Source: Cryptosporangium phraense (GTDB taxonomy: Bacteria > Actinomycetota > Actinomycetes > Mycobacteriales > Cryptosporangiaceae). From it: 60,069 nucleotides of DNA. The notes under the pieces were generated by a model. That model had not been told where the DNA came from. It saw only the letters and a program-made list of their open reading frames with translations, and ran no database searches. The translations under genes were made by a program, and so were the position numbers. The stretch covers positions 1 to 60,069 of the forward strand of contig NZ_VIRS01000041.1 of NCBI RefSeq assembly GCF_006912135.1, written 5' to 3'. Shown here one piece after another: positions 1 to 8,804 of this stretch. How positions within the stretch are numbered: the first letter of the stretch is position 1; each line of letters starts with the position of its first letter.

Positions 1-1197
1 CCCAGCGCCCCGTCGGCCCCGGCCGCGTCGGCCCCGGCCCCCGCCGCGTCGGCCGACCCAGTCACGCCCACCCAGCGAACGCCCACCCCCCCGCTGACCC
101 CGGCCCAGCCCCCGAGCCCCGCTCAACCCCTCAAGCCGGCCCAGCCCCTGAAATCAGCCCAGCCCCTGAGCCCGGCTCAACCCATGAAGCAAGCCCAGCC
201 CTCGACACCGGCTCAGCCTTCGATACCAGCTCTGCCCCTGACGCCGGCTCAGCCCCTGATATCGGCTCAGCCGATGACGCCGGCTCAGCCCCTCGTCCCG
301 GCGCAGTCCGCCGCGCCGGACGAACCGTCCACGGCACCGGAGACGACCGAAACAGACCCCACCACCCCCACCGAGCTCCCGAACGCGCCCGCCCCCGACG
401 ACGCCCCATCCGACGACAACACCCCCACCGGCCCCCACGTCCTCGCCGCCGACCGCCCCAGCACCCCCGAAGAACGCCAACTCGTCCGCGTCTCCCTCGG
501 CTGGCGTTACGACACCGAAGCGCGCGAGATCGTCGTCCTCCTCGCCGAGCGCCCGGGCATCCGCACGGCTGCCGCCGGACAAGCCGACGCCATGGTCACC
601 GAGCTCGTGGCCCTCCGCGCCTTCCTGGCCGCCGACCCCGGCGCCCTGGTCACCGCCCAGCGGACCGGCCGCATCGGCACCGACGGGCCGCTGCTGGCCT
701 GCGTCACCGGGGGGTTGCGCCGGGTGCCGTCGTACCGCGGGGTCGCGTTCGCCACCGTGCCGGGCGGCGCCCACGCCGGGCGCGGGCACTACCGGCCCGG
801 ACGGCTGCTCTGGGAGCCGGCCCCGGTGGTCGCCTCGGCCCGCCGGACGGCGGTGCGCCCGGACGACGTCGACTTCGTCCTCTGGTCGTCCACCGGACGC
901 CGGTGCGAGGACTTCGTGCCGGACCGGGAGACGCTGCCGATCATCTTCTCGCCCAGCACCCGCTTCGGGGTGCTGGCCACCGAGGAGACCGCGGCCGGCG
1001 GGTTCCGCGTCTACCTGACCGAGGTACGGACCCGCGACCTGCACCGGTGGACCGGAGAGACGGCCGAGGCCGACGACCGGATCCTCACCCGCCTGCGCGA
1101 CGCGGCGCGGAACGCGCCCGCGGCCGGCCCGTCGGCGGCCGTCCCGCTGATCGGCTTCAAGCCGGACGACCAGCCCTTCACCCCACCGGCCGACTGA
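1..1197 (+). CDS. Hypothetical protein with Pro-Ala-Gln repeat N-terminus, 5' partial
   Basis: The frame is open from base 1, so the gene begins before the window; an internal ATG at 184 gives 337 residues. The N-terminal part is a low-complexity tract of six-residue units of the PAQPLx kind, rich in Pro, Ala and Gln, then an acidic Thr/Pro linker. The globular part starts near base 440. It has an order of motifs that recalls ADP-ribosyltransferase folds: YRG at 733-741, a YRPG segment near 790, and an FSPSTRF hairpin near 946-966. The Glu-x-Glu normally placed before such a hairpin reads Thr-Leu-Pro here, so if the fold is right the enzyme is inactive. That assignment is my inference. The gene lies 18 bases before the next same-strand gene and is probably in an operon with the beta-helix ATPase. 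Confidence 0.75.
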   Translation, partial: PSAPSAPAASAPAPAASADPVTPTQRTPTPPLTPAQPPSPAQPLKPAQPLKSAQPLSPAQPMKQAQPSTPAQPSIPALPLTPAQPLISAQPMTPAQPLVPAQSAAPDEPSTAPETTETDPTTPTELPNAPAPDDAPSDDNTPTGPHVLAADRPSTPEERQLVRVSLGWRYDTEAREIVVLLAERPGIRTAAAGQADAMVTELVALRAFLAADPGALVTAQRTGRIGTDGPLLACVTGGLRRVPSYRGVAFATVPGGAHAGRGHYRPGRLLWEPAPVVASARRTAVRPDDVDFVLWSSTGRRCEDFVPDRETLPIIFSPSTRFGVLATEETAAGGFRVYLTEVRTRDLHRWTGETAEADDRILTRLRDAARNAPAAGPSAAVPLIGFKPDDQPFTPPAD

Positions 1198-1215
1198 CGC
1201 CCGAGGAGAGCATCC

Positions 1216-2268
1216 GTGCCGACTGGAACAGACCGCGGCCGCGCTCACGCGCTGCTGCTGGGACTCGCCGGACGCGTGCCCGACGACGGGCTCGCGATGA
1301 TGCGGACGTTCCTCGCCGACGAGGACGACTACGAGCTCGCGCACTTCCTCACGATGGCGGTGGAGTCCGGCCGGCTCGCGCTCACCGGGTCGGAGCAGGC
1401 GCTGGTCACCGAGCTGGTGGCCGACCACGGGTTCCTGGTCGCCCCGCTCGGCCCGGAGCTCCGGGCCGACGAGATCCCGGTCCCCACCGCCCGGTTCAGC
1501 GCCGGCGACGACGGCGACGGCACGGCCGAGCAGGTCGCGATCGAGGCCGCCGGCCGGCTCGACGGCGTCCGCGCCCTCTGGCGATCGTGGCGGACGACCA
1601 GTGGGCCGGTCGTGGAAACGTTCGACCGGTTCAGCGAGGCCCCCGCCGACGACCGCGACCCCACCCGGCCGGTCCGCGTCTTCCTGGTCGAGGCCACCGC
1701 CGACGCCGACCTCCCCGAGCTCACCGCCGAGCTGCAGCAGTGGCTGGCCGAGATCGGCGAAGACCCGCCCCGGGTCGAGGTGTTCGGCCCCGGCCCGGAC
1801 CTGCCGCCGTACCAGGAGGCCGCGCTGGCCGGCTCGACACTTCTCTGGACCGACGAGCCTCCGGCCGAGACCCGGCTGGCCCGGGCCTTCGACGGCGCCG
1901 ACGCCGCCACCGGCCCGTTCTTCCACCCCGATCACCCCCAGGTCGACGCCGCCGAGCGGGACGCGCTGCTCGCGTACCTCACCGGCGCCGAGGCCGTCCT
2001 GCTGACCCCGGGCACGATGGTCGACGTGGTGGCGCCGGACCGCGGTGCGGTGGTGCCGATGTCGTTCCGCTCCGACGGCGTCTGGATCTGGCCCGACACG
2101 GTCGCGTACTACCTGCGCGAACACGGCCTCGCGCCGGAGCCCGACCTGGCCGAGCACATCAAGGGCGCCGACGAGGCGCCCAAGCCGCTGACCCGGCTGA
2201 GCCACCACCGGGTGATGGCCACCCTCGCCGGCCCGCCTCCCGAGCCCCCCGCCTGGCGCGCGGACTGA
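1216..2268 (+). CDS. Hypothetical protein upstream of beta-helix AAA ATPase
   Basis: 350 residues from a GTG at 1216, preceded by GAGGAG, which supports this start. I do not recognise a named family. The protein is acidic and has no signal peptide or membrane segment. Its last 100 residues hold a VLLTPGT hairpin followed by a SFRSDGVWIWPDT segment and a YYLREHGL segment; I have an impression of this Trp-rich module from other actinobacterial secretion- or toxin-associated proteins, but cannot name it. The VLLTPGT hairpin resembles the FSPSTRF hairpin of the upstream gene, so the two may be distant relatives. It sits between that gene and the beta-helix ATPase with short gaps, so a joint role is likely. 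Confidence 0.75.
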   Translation: MPTGTDRGRAHALLLGLAGRVPDDGLAMMRTFLADEDDYELAHFLTMAVESGRLALTGSEQALVTELVADHGFLVAPLGPELRADEIPVPTARFSAGDDGDGTAEQVAIEAAGRLDGVRALWRSWRTTSGPVVETFDRFSEAPADDRDPTRPVRVFLVEATADADLPELTAELQQWLAEIGEDPPRVEVFGPGPDLPPYQEAALAGSTLLWTDEPPAETRLARAFDGADAATGPFFHPDHPQVDAAERDALLAYLTGAEAVLLTPGTMVDVVAPDRGAVVPMSFRSDGVWIWPDTVAYYLREHGLAPEPDLAEHIKGADEAPKPLTRLSHHRVMATLAGPPPEPPAWRAD

Positions 2269-2302
2269 ATCCGGCAATCGACGCACTGAGAGGACTCCCT
2301 GA

Positions 2303-5300
2303 ATGTCGAGCGTTTCGCTGTCCGGATCGCCGCCCGGAGCCGGCCAGCGTTCGATCCTGAACGTCGCGCCCGGAACCCCGAACTGCTACTCGACGATCGG
2401 CGACGCGCTGGCCAACGCGCGGGGCGGCGACGTCATCTCGGTGCAGCCCGGCACGTACGCCGAGCGGCTCGGCCTGGTCCGCGAGGTCACGATCTCGGCC
2501 GCCGGGCCGTCGGGCAGCGTCCGGATCGAGTGCGACGGCGACCCGGTCGTCCGCTCGACCGCCGAGCGCGCCACGCTCAGCGGGCTGGTCCTCGTGCACA
2601 GCAACGCCGAGCAGGTCGCGATCGACGTCTCGTCCGGGCGGCTGCGGCTCGACGACTGCACGGTCAGCGCCGATTCGGGAGCGGCGCTGCTGGTCCGCGG
2701 GCACGCCGAGGTGGCCGCGCGCGGCACGACGTTCGCCAACCCGGCCGGGGCCGGCGTCCTCGCGGTGGACGGCGCGGGCGGGCTGTTCGAGAGCTGCACG
2801 CTCGGCCCGGCCAGCACCTCGGCGGTCGTGATCCGCAACGGCGCGGTGCCCCAGTTCGTCGACTGCACGATCGTCGACGCCGGGCGCAGCGGCGTGCTCT
2901 CGGCCGACGGCGGCAAGGGCCTGATCCGGGGCGGGACCGTGCGGTCGTGCGGCTCGCCGGCGATCGCGCTGGAGCAGGGCGCCGAGACCGAGCTCGACGG
3001 GGTCCGGGTCGCCGACTGCACCGGGATCGGCATCATGGTCGCGGCGTCCGGCCCGGAGATCACGAACTGCGTCGTCGAGGACGTCGGCGGTCAGGGTCTG
3101 GTGCTGCTGCAGAAGGCCGCTCCGCGGGTCACCAAGCTGCGTCTGAAGAGGGTGGCCGGTCACGGCCTGCACGCGCTCCAGCAGTCGACCGGCTCACTCA
3201 CCGGGTGCACGTTCGAGGAGATCGGCGCGGCCGGGCTGTGGATCGCCGAGAACAGCGAGACGACCGTCGAACACACGACGGTCCGCGGCACCGGCGGGCC
3301 GGGCGTGCACGTCGCGGACGCGGCCGCGCCGACGCTGAGCGACGTCACGCTGGCCGAGGCGGCCGGGCCCGGGGCCGAGATCCGGACGTCCGCGAACCCG
3401 CTGCTGCGCCGGGTCACGATCCGCCAGTCCGGTGCCGACGGGCTGTCGGTCGACGGCGACGGCCAGGGCCTGATCGAGGACTGCGAGATCTCCGACGCCG
3501 CCGGCGCCGGCCTGCGCGTCGGCTCCGGCCGCCCGGAGGTGCGCAACACCCGGGTCCTGCGCAGCCAGGACGTCGGCGTCCAGATCGGAACCGGCGGGGT
3601 GGCGAACCTGCGCGGGTGCGTGGTGTCCGACAGCGCCGGGGCCGGCATCCGGGTGACCGGCGACGGGACGCTGACCCTCTCGTCCTCCCGGGTCGAGGCG
3701 AACGGCGGTCCGGGCCTCGAGATCTCCGACCCGGCCGGCGGCACGGTCACCGAGTCGGAGTTCCTCCGCAACGCCGGCGACGGCCTGCTGATCACGACGT
3801 CCAAGCCGGTCGGACTGACCCGGATCCGGACGCTGGAGAACCGGGGCACCGGCCTCAAGACCGGCCCGGAGGCCGGCGCGGTCACCACCGCCGAGGTCAG
3901 CAGCGACCGAAACACCCCAGCGCCGGCGAAACCGGCCGAGCCCCCGAAGACAACCCCTGAGCCCGCCGTTCCCACCGACGCCGGCGACGAGCTCAAGGCC
4001 GCCCTCGCCGACCTCAACGAGCTGGTCGGCCTGGGCGGGGTCAAGCGCGAGGTCGAGACCCTCGTGCGCCTGCACCAGATGGCCGAGAAACGCGCCGCCG
4101 CCGGCCTGCCCAGCCCCCCGCTCGGCCACCACCTGGTCTTCGCCGGCTCACCCGGTACCGGCAAGACGACCGTCGCCCGCCTCTACGGCCGGATCCTGGC
4201 CGCGCTCGGCGTGCTGCGCACCGGGCAGCTGATCGAGGTGGCCCGGGCCGATCTGGTCGCCAGCGTCATCGGCGGCACCGCGCTGAAGACCACCGACATG
4301 TTCAACAAGGCACTCGGCGGGGTGTTCTTCCTCGACGAGGCCTACACGCTGAGCACCGGCTCCGGCGGCTCCGGCCCGGACTTCGGCCAGGAGGCGATCG
4401 ACACGATCGTCAAGCTGATGGAGGACCACCGCGAGGACGTCGTGGTGATCGTCGCCGGCTACACGTTCGACATGCGCAAGTTCCTCAAGGCCAACGCGGG
4501 CCTGGCCAGCCGGTTCACCCGGACGATCGAGTTCGAGGACTACTCGGCCGGTGACCTGGTGACGATCGTCGAGCGGCTGTGCCGGGCGCACGACTACCGG
4601 ATGGAGTTCGAGACCCGGGCCGCGCTCATGACGCACTTCGAGGAGATGCCCCGGGGTGAGACGTTCGGCAACGGCCGCACCGCCCGCAAGGTGTTCGAGG
4701 AGATGGTCGGACGTCAGGCCTACCGGCTGGCCGACGACGACACCGCCGACGCCCGGGCGCTGACCCAGCTGCTGCCGGTCGACCTCATCCCGCCGAGCAA
4801 GGCCGTCGGCCCGGTCGACGCCGAGCAGGTCGAGGCGATGCTCGCCGAACTACAGCGGATGGTCGGCCTGGACGACGTGAAGTCCGAAGTGGCCGACATG
4901 GTCGACCTGCTGGCCTCGGCCCGGCGGCGGCAGGAGATGGGGTTGCCGGTGCCGTCGCTGAGCCGGCATCTGATCTTCGCCGGTCCGCCCGGCACCGGCA
5001 AGACGACCGTGGCCCGCTACTACGGCCGGATCCTCACCGCGCTGCGGGTGGTCGAGACCGGACAGCTCATCGAGGTGGCCCGGGCCGACCTGGTCGGCCA
5101 GTACATCGGTCACACTGCGCAACGAACCCGGGAGGCGTTCGACCGGGCCCGCGGTGGGATCCTGTTCATCGACGAGGCCTACACGCTCTCCTCGCAGCGC
5201 GGTGGCCGGGCCGGCGGCAGCAACGACTTCGGCACCGAGGCGATCGACACGCTCGTGAAGCTGATGGAGGACCACCGCGACGAGGTGGTCGTCATCGCGG

Positions 5301-5653
5301 CCGGCTACGCCACCCAGATGAAGGATTTCCTGGACGCGAACCCGGGCCTCTCGTCGCGTTTCTCGCACCACATCACGTTCGGCAACTACTCGTCCGACGA
5401 GCTGGTGACGATCGTGGCGCAGCACGCGGCCGCGTCCGGATACGAGTGCAGCGCAGGGGCGTTGGCCGCGCTCCGGACGCACTTCGAGTCGATCGAGCGC
5501 GACGAAAGTTTCGGTAACGGTCGGTATGCACGGCAGATCCTCGATGCCGCGATCGTCCGTCAAGCGAAGCGTCTGAGCAGAAATCCGCGTCCCACACGCG
5601 ACGAATTGTGCTTTTTGTTGCCTGAAGATGTCATGGCGCCCGCTGGTAGCTAA
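2303..5653 (+). CDS. Right-handed beta-helix protein fused to two CbxX/EccA-type AAA ATPase domains
   Basis: 1116 residues. Residues about 20-530 are a right-handed parallel beta-helix of roughly 23-residue coils in which short motifs such as GLLI, GVLA and GAGI recur. A Pro-rich linker (about 535-560) leads to two tandem AAA modules. The first has Walker A GSPGTGKTT and Walker B FFLDEAY; the second has GPPGTGKTT and LFIDEAY. Both carry the DFGxEAIDTIVKLMEDHR segment typical of CbxX/CfqX and SpoVK proteins. In mycobacteria the same AAA class (EccA) serves type VII secretion, and beta-helix/AAA fusions occur near such genes in other actinomycetes. No ESX gene is visible here. The start is ATG 2303, 34 bases after the previous stop. 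A remodelling ATPase with a substrate-binding helix is the best guess. Confidence 0.9.
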   Translation: MSSVSLSGSPPGAGQRSILNVAPGTPNCYSTIGDALANARGGDVISVQPGTYAERLGLVREVTISAAGPSGSVRIECDGDPVVRSTAERATLSGLVLVHSNAEQVAIDVSSGRLRLDDCTVSADSGAALLVRGHAEVAARGTTFANPAGAGVLAVDGAGGLFESCTLGPASTSAVVIRNGAVPQFVDCTIVDAGRSGVLSADGGKGLIRGGTVRSCGSPAIALEQGAETELDGVRVADCTGIGIMVAASGPEITNCVVEDVGGQGLVLLQKAAPRVTKLRLKRVAGHGLHALQQSTGSLTGCTFEEIGAAGLWIAENSETTVEHTTVRGTGGPGVHVADAAAPTLSDVTLAEAAGPGAEIRTSANPLLRRVTIRQSGADGLSVDGDGQGLIEDCEISDAAGAGLRVGSGRPEVRNTRVLRSQDVGVQIGTGGVANLRGCVVSDSAGAGIRVTGDGTLTLSSSRVEANGGPGLEISDPAGGTVTESEFLRNAGDGLLITTSKPVGLTRIRTLENRGTGLKTGPEAGAVTTAEVSSDRNTPAPAKPAEPPKTTPEPAVPTDAGDELKAALADLNELVGLGGVKREVETLVRLHQMAEKRAAAGLPSPPLGHHLVFAGSPGTGKTTVARLYGRILAALGVLRTGQLIEVARADLVASVIGGTALKTTDMFNKALGGVFFLDEAYTLSTGSGGSGPDFGQEAIDTIVKLMEDHREDVVVIVAGYTFDMRKFLKANAGLASRFTRTIEFEDYSAGDLVTIVERLCRAHDYRMEFETRAALMTHFEEMPRGETFGNGRTARKVFEEMVGRQAYRLADDDTADARALTQLLPVDLIPPSKAVGPVDAEQVEAMLAELQRMVGLDDVKSEVADMVDLLASARRRQEMGLPVPSLSRHLIFAGPPGTGKTTVARYYGRILTALRVVETGQLIEVARADLVGQYIGHTAQRTREAFDRARGGILFIDEAYTLSSQRGGRAGGSNDFGTEAIDTLVKLMEDHRDEVVVIAAGYATQMKDFLDANPGLSSRFSHHITFGNYSSDELVTIVAQHAAASGYECSAGALAALRTHFESIERDESFGNGRYARQILDAAIVRQAKRLSRNPRPTRDELCFLLPEDVMAPAGS

Positions 5654-5795
5654 GGCGATATCTGGGTGAGCGTTGAATGACTTGCATTGACGGCCGGTTT
5701 CCGGAAATCCACTCTCGACTCTTGTCGGACATGATCCCGACGGGCGATTAGGACCAAAAGTCCGTGCTCGCCGCTTCTGCGACGAGGGAGTGCGA
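5654..5795 (+). promoter_or_regulatory. Leader/promoter region of ECF sigma gene
   Basis: This 142-base gap is AT-richer than its surroundings. It holds a 10-base palindrome TTTCCGGAAA at 5698-5707, a GTCGG/CCGAC pair near 5724-5741, and a small hairpin GGAC-caaaa-GTCC at 5751-5763. The Shine-Dalgarno GAGGGAG at 5784-5790 lies before ATG 5796. No promoter hexamers can be assigned firmly. Confidence 0.35.
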
Positions 5796-6356
5796 ATGGC
5801 GTCGATGTCATCCGGAGAGCTGCCGGCGACCGAGGGCGAGGATCTGGCCAGGTACCTGTTCACCGAGCACGGGCGCGCGCTGATGGGCTACGCGACCCTG
5901 CTGACCGGTGACCCGGCGATAGCCGAGGACGTGGTCCAGGAGACGATCCTGCAGGCCTGGCGGAACCCCGCGGTCATCTCGAACGGCAAGGGCTCACTTC
6001 GAGGCTGGTTACTCACCGTAGCGAGAAACCTCATCATCGATCAAGCCCGGGCCAAGGCGTCCCGGCCGGCCGAGGCCGCGGAGATCATCCACCGGCCGCC
6101 GGTCGCGCGCGACCACGCCGACTGGGTCGTGGACTCGCTGGCGGTGAACGAGGCGCTGGGACGGCTCGCGCCCGAACACCGCGACGTGCTCGTCCACGTC
6201 TACTTCGACGGGGCGACGCTCAAGCAGACGGCCGAGCGGCTGGGCGTACCGCTCGGCACCATCAAGTCGCGGCTCTACTACGGACAGCGGGCGCTGCGGG
6301 CCGCGTTCGAGGACCGTGAGGACGACAGAGACCTCGCCTGGACGCAGGCCGGCTGA
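5796..6356 (+). CDS. ECF-type RNA polymerase sigma factor
   Basis: 186 residues. Region 2 is seen as RYLFTEHGRALMGYATLLTG...AEDVVQETILQAW, and region 4 as LAPEHRDVLVHVYFDG, followed by an HTH with LGVPLGTIKSRLYYG. The layout resembles the SigL/SigK-like group of actinobacterial ECF factors. GAGGGAG at 5784-5790 ends five bases before ATG 5796, so I prefer it to the GTG at 5790. There is no anti-sigma gene on either side: upstream is the beta-helix ATPase, downstream a convergent photolyase. A trans-encoded anti-sigma or another control is therefore expected. Photolyase and ECF factors sometimes share light or oxidative stress control, but the convergent arrangement gives no direct evidence. 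Confidence 0.93.
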   Translation: MASMSSGELPATEGEDLARYLFTEHGRALMGYATLLTGDPAIAEDVVQETILQAWRNPAVISNGKGSLRGWLLTVARNLIIDQARAKASRPAEAAEIIHRPPVARDHADWVVDSLAVNEALGRLAPEHRDVLVHVYFDGATLKQTAERLGVPLGTIKSRLYYGQRALRAAFEDREDDRDLAWTQAG

Positions 6357-6377
6357 GACCGGGCTCGCGGCTCCCGC

Positions 6378-7832
6378 TCAGGGCGCGCGGGAGCCGCGGG
6401 CGTCCTCCTGCTCGACCAGCGCGTCGAGGTCGGTGAGCCGGCGCAGGCCCTGCAGGGGCTGGCGCAGGCGGTGGTTGCCCCGGAGCGCGTCCTCGTGCCG
6501 GGCCAGGAAGTGCCAGTACCCGGCCGTGTACGGGCACGCGTTCTCGCCGACCCGCACCTTCGGGTCGTACCGGCAGCCGCCGCAGTAGTCGCTCATCCGG
6601 TTGATGTACGCGCCGCCGGCCGCGTACGGCTTCGTGCTCATCCGGCCGCCGTCGGCGAACTGGCTCATGCCGACGACGTTCGCGGTCATCACCCACTCGT
6701 ACCCGTCGACGAAGCAGCGGTGGAGCCAGTCGGCGACCGCGCCCGGACGCCAGCCGCGCTGCATCGCGTAGTTGCCGAGCACCATCAGCCGGGGGATGTG
6801 GTGCACCCAGCCGCGGTCGCGCACCCCGGCGAGCACGTCGGAGAGGCACCGCGCCTCGACCGCCTCGGCGTTCAGCGAAGCGAACCACTTCGGCAGCTCC
6901 TTGCGGGCCCTCAGCTCGTTGGCGGCCCGGTAGGTCGGCTCGAAGTACCAGTACAGGTGCCAGATGAAGTCGCGCCAGCCGAGGATCTGCCGGACGAACC
7001 CCTCGACGCTGTTCAGCGGCGCCTCGCCGGCCCGGTACGCGCTCTCGGCCCGCTCGATCACCTCGACCGGATCCAGCAGCCCCAGGTTGATCGGCGCACT
7101 GAGCATGCTGTGGGCCAGGAACGGATCGCCGGCCAGCATGGCGTCCTCGTAGGGGCCGAACGTCGGCAGGCGGTGCTGGACGAAGTGGCGCAGGCGCGCG
7201 AGCGCCTCGCGTCGGGTGGCCGGGAACAGGCGGGGGCCGTCGCGGCCGACGAACTCGATGCCCTCGTCGCGCTCCCAGCGGTCGAGGTCGGCGCGGACCT
7301 CCTGGTCGATCTCGTCCTCGACGATCGGCGGTGGCGCGGGCACGTCCAGCCGGGCCGGCGGCGGCTCACGGTTGTCGGCGTCGTAGTTCCACCGGCTCCC
7401 GGCCGGCTCGCCGCCGTCCATCAGCACTCCGTGGTGCTGCCGCGCGAACCGGTAGAAGTCTTCCATCCGTAGGTGCTTGCGGCCGTCGGCCCAGCTCACG
7501 AAGTCCTGCGGCGCGGTCACGAACCCGCGCGGCGGCAGCATCTCGACGTCCGGAAGGTTCTGCACGAACGCGCGCGCCGCGCGCGAGGTCGGATGGCAGA
7601 CGCTCAGCGGTTCGGTGACCGCCTCGCGGTAGGTCTCGGTCCGCACCAGGCGGACGTCGTCGCCGTCGGCGGCCCGGTGACGCAGAGCCGACAGCACCAG
7701 GTGGGCCTTCTGACGGTGGAAGGCCCGGCGGCGGAACACGGCCTTCGACTCGACCAGGAGAACCGGCTGGCCGGGGGAGTCGAGGAAGTGCGGGCCGAGC
7801 TGGTCGGCGAACAGCCAGCGACGTTTCATCAC
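6378..7832 (-). CDS. Cryptochrome/photolyase of the iron-sulfur (FeS-BCP) class
   Basis: 484 residues, the usual size for the FeS bacterial cryptochrome/photolyase class such as Agrobacterium PhrB, which repairs (6-4) photoproducts with FAD and an antenna. The N-terminal Rossmann part begins RWLFADQLGPHF. The C-terminal FAD region includes GWRDFIWHLYWY and WVHHIPRLMVLGNYAMQRGW. Four cysteines with the family spacing are present: EARC (about residue 330), then CGGC (about 419 and 422) and ACPY (about 435). They would hold the [4Fe-4S] cluster. The ATG is at 7832 on the minus strand. It converges with the ECF sigma gene (21-base gap) and diverges from the membrane protein at 7880. Confidence 0.93.
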   Translation of the reverse strand: MMKRRWLFADQLGPHFLDSPGQPVLLVESKAVFRRRAFHRQKAHLVLSALRHRAADGDDVRLVRTETYREAVTEPLSVCHPTSRAARAFVQNLPDVEMLPPRGFVTAPQDFVSWADGRKHLRMEDFYRFARQHHGVLMDGGEPAGSRWNYDADNREPPPARLDVPAPPPIVEDEIDQEVRADLDRWERDEGIEFVGRDGPRLFPATRREALARLRHFVQHRLPTFGPYEDAMLAGDPFLAHSMLSAPINLGLLDPVEVIERAESAYRAGEAPLNSVEGFVRQILGWRDFIWHLYWYFEPTYRAANELRARKELPKWFASLNAEAVEARCLSDVLAGVRDRGWVHHIPRLMVLGNYAMQRGWRPGAVADWLHRCFVDGYEWVMTANVVGMSQFADGGRMSTKPYAAGGAYINRMSDYCGGCRYDPKVRVGENACPYTAGYWHFLARHEDALRGNHRLRQPLQGLRRLTDLDALVEQEDARGSRAP

Positions 7833-7879
7833 TGATCGCTTACCCAGGCCCCTTGACTCTGCACCGTAGAGTTCTCTGT

Positions 7880-8470
7880 ATGAGCGGGATTCAGGAAGAG
7901 CTGGCGGGACTTCGAGCGCAGGTGCGGTCGGATCGGCGCACGGTCGTGGCGCCGTTGGTCGTGTTCGGCGTGTTGGTGCTGGCGAACTCGGCGGTGATGC
8001 TGCTGGGCGGAGCGGCGGCCCGGCACGTGTCGGCGCTGCTGTACTGGCCGGTGGCCGGGGCGATCGGCCTCGGGGTGCTGTGGGCCTACGCGCGCCGGGT
8101 CGCTTCCCGGGACGGCGTCGGGGAGGGGCCGCGGTCGTACCGGCCGGTGACGCTCGGGTACCTGGTGAGCTTGCCGGTGCTGGCGCTGCTGTTCCTGCCC
8201 GCGTTCTTCGTCGGGGTGTTCGGGCCGCTGGCGTGGCCGGGCGCGATCCTCGCCGCGATCGGCTTCCGTCAGCGGAGCACGACGCTCAAGCGCGTCGCGA
8301 AGTGGCTCGCGTTCGGCGGTGCGGTCCAGCTCCTGCTGGTCATGATCTCCACCGCGGCCGGCGAGGCGGTCGCCGTCGCCGCGCTCGGCCTGGGGCCGCT
8401 GGCCGGCCTGACCATGCTCGCGGCCGCGTTCGTCCTGGTCCGGCGCGCGCCCCGGCCCGCCGATGCCTGA
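7880..8470 (+). CDS. Small integral membrane protein, partner of winged-helix regulator
   Basis: 196 residues from ATG 7880 (MSGIQEEL). A TTG at 7853 would add nine residues but lacks support. After a charged N-terminus of about 28 residues come four to six hydrophobic segments, such as VVFGVLVLANSAVMLL, WPVAGAIGLGVLW and LLFLPAFFVGVFGP. No transport or enzymatic motif is seen. Its last 8 bases overlap the start of a winged-helix regulator, a pairing common in actinomycetes where the regulator controls the small membrane protein. Function unknown. Confidence 0.8.
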   Translation: MSGIQEELAGLRAQVRSDRRTVVAPLVVFGVLVLANSAVMLLGGAAARHVSALLYWPVAGAIGLGVLWAYARRVASRDGVGEGPRSYRPVTLGYLVSLPVLALLFLPAFFVGVFGPLAWPGAILAAIGFRQRSTTLKRVAKWLAFGGAVQLLLVMISTAAGEAVAVAALGLGPLAGLTMLAAAFVLVRRAPRPADA

Positions 8471-8804
8471 TGCGGACGCGGCCGAGCCGCATCCGGCGCT
8501 GGGTCTGGACGACGTCGTGCACCAGAAGACCCGGCTGGCGTTGCTGACCGTGCTGGACGAGGCCGGGCGGGCCGACTTCCCGTACCTGCGCCGGACGCTC
8601 GGCCTGACCGACGGGAACCTCGGCCGCCACCTCGACATCCTGGCCGAGCAGGGGCTGATCGAGCTCGAGAAGGGCTACGAAGGCCGTCGTCCCCGCACCT
8701 GGGCGTCGATCACCCCGGCCGGCGAGCAGGCGCTGGCCGCCGAGATGCGCCTGCTCGCGTCGCTCCTGGCCCGCTTCACCAGCAAGAACTCACTCGACGA
8801 GTGA
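8463..8804 (+). CDS. Winged-helix transcriptional regulator (MarR/ArsR-like)
   Basis: 113 residues. The whole protein is one winged helix: LDDVVHQKTRLALLTVLDE, then a helix-turn-helix at FPYLRRTLGLTDGNLGRHLDIL and a wing at LIELEKGYEGRRPRTWASIT. This pattern matches the short HTH_34 type regulators. ATG 8463 overlaps the upstream membrane-protein stop by 8 bases, implying translational coupling. Its 3' end overlaps the convergent XRE gene by 15 bases. The expected target is its own two-gene operon. Confidence 0.9.
   Translation: MPDADAAEPHPALGLDDVVHQKTRLALLTVLDEAGRADFPYLRRTLGLTDGNLGRHLDILAEQGLIELEKGYEGRRPRTWASITPAGEQALAAEMRLLASLLARFTSKNSLDE

Noticed and set aside
154-2286. 710-codon open frame on the minus strand
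   Set aside because: It is antisense to two plus-strand genes with proper starts and ribosome-binding sites; its Arg/Gly-rich product is the usual shadow in high-GC DNA.
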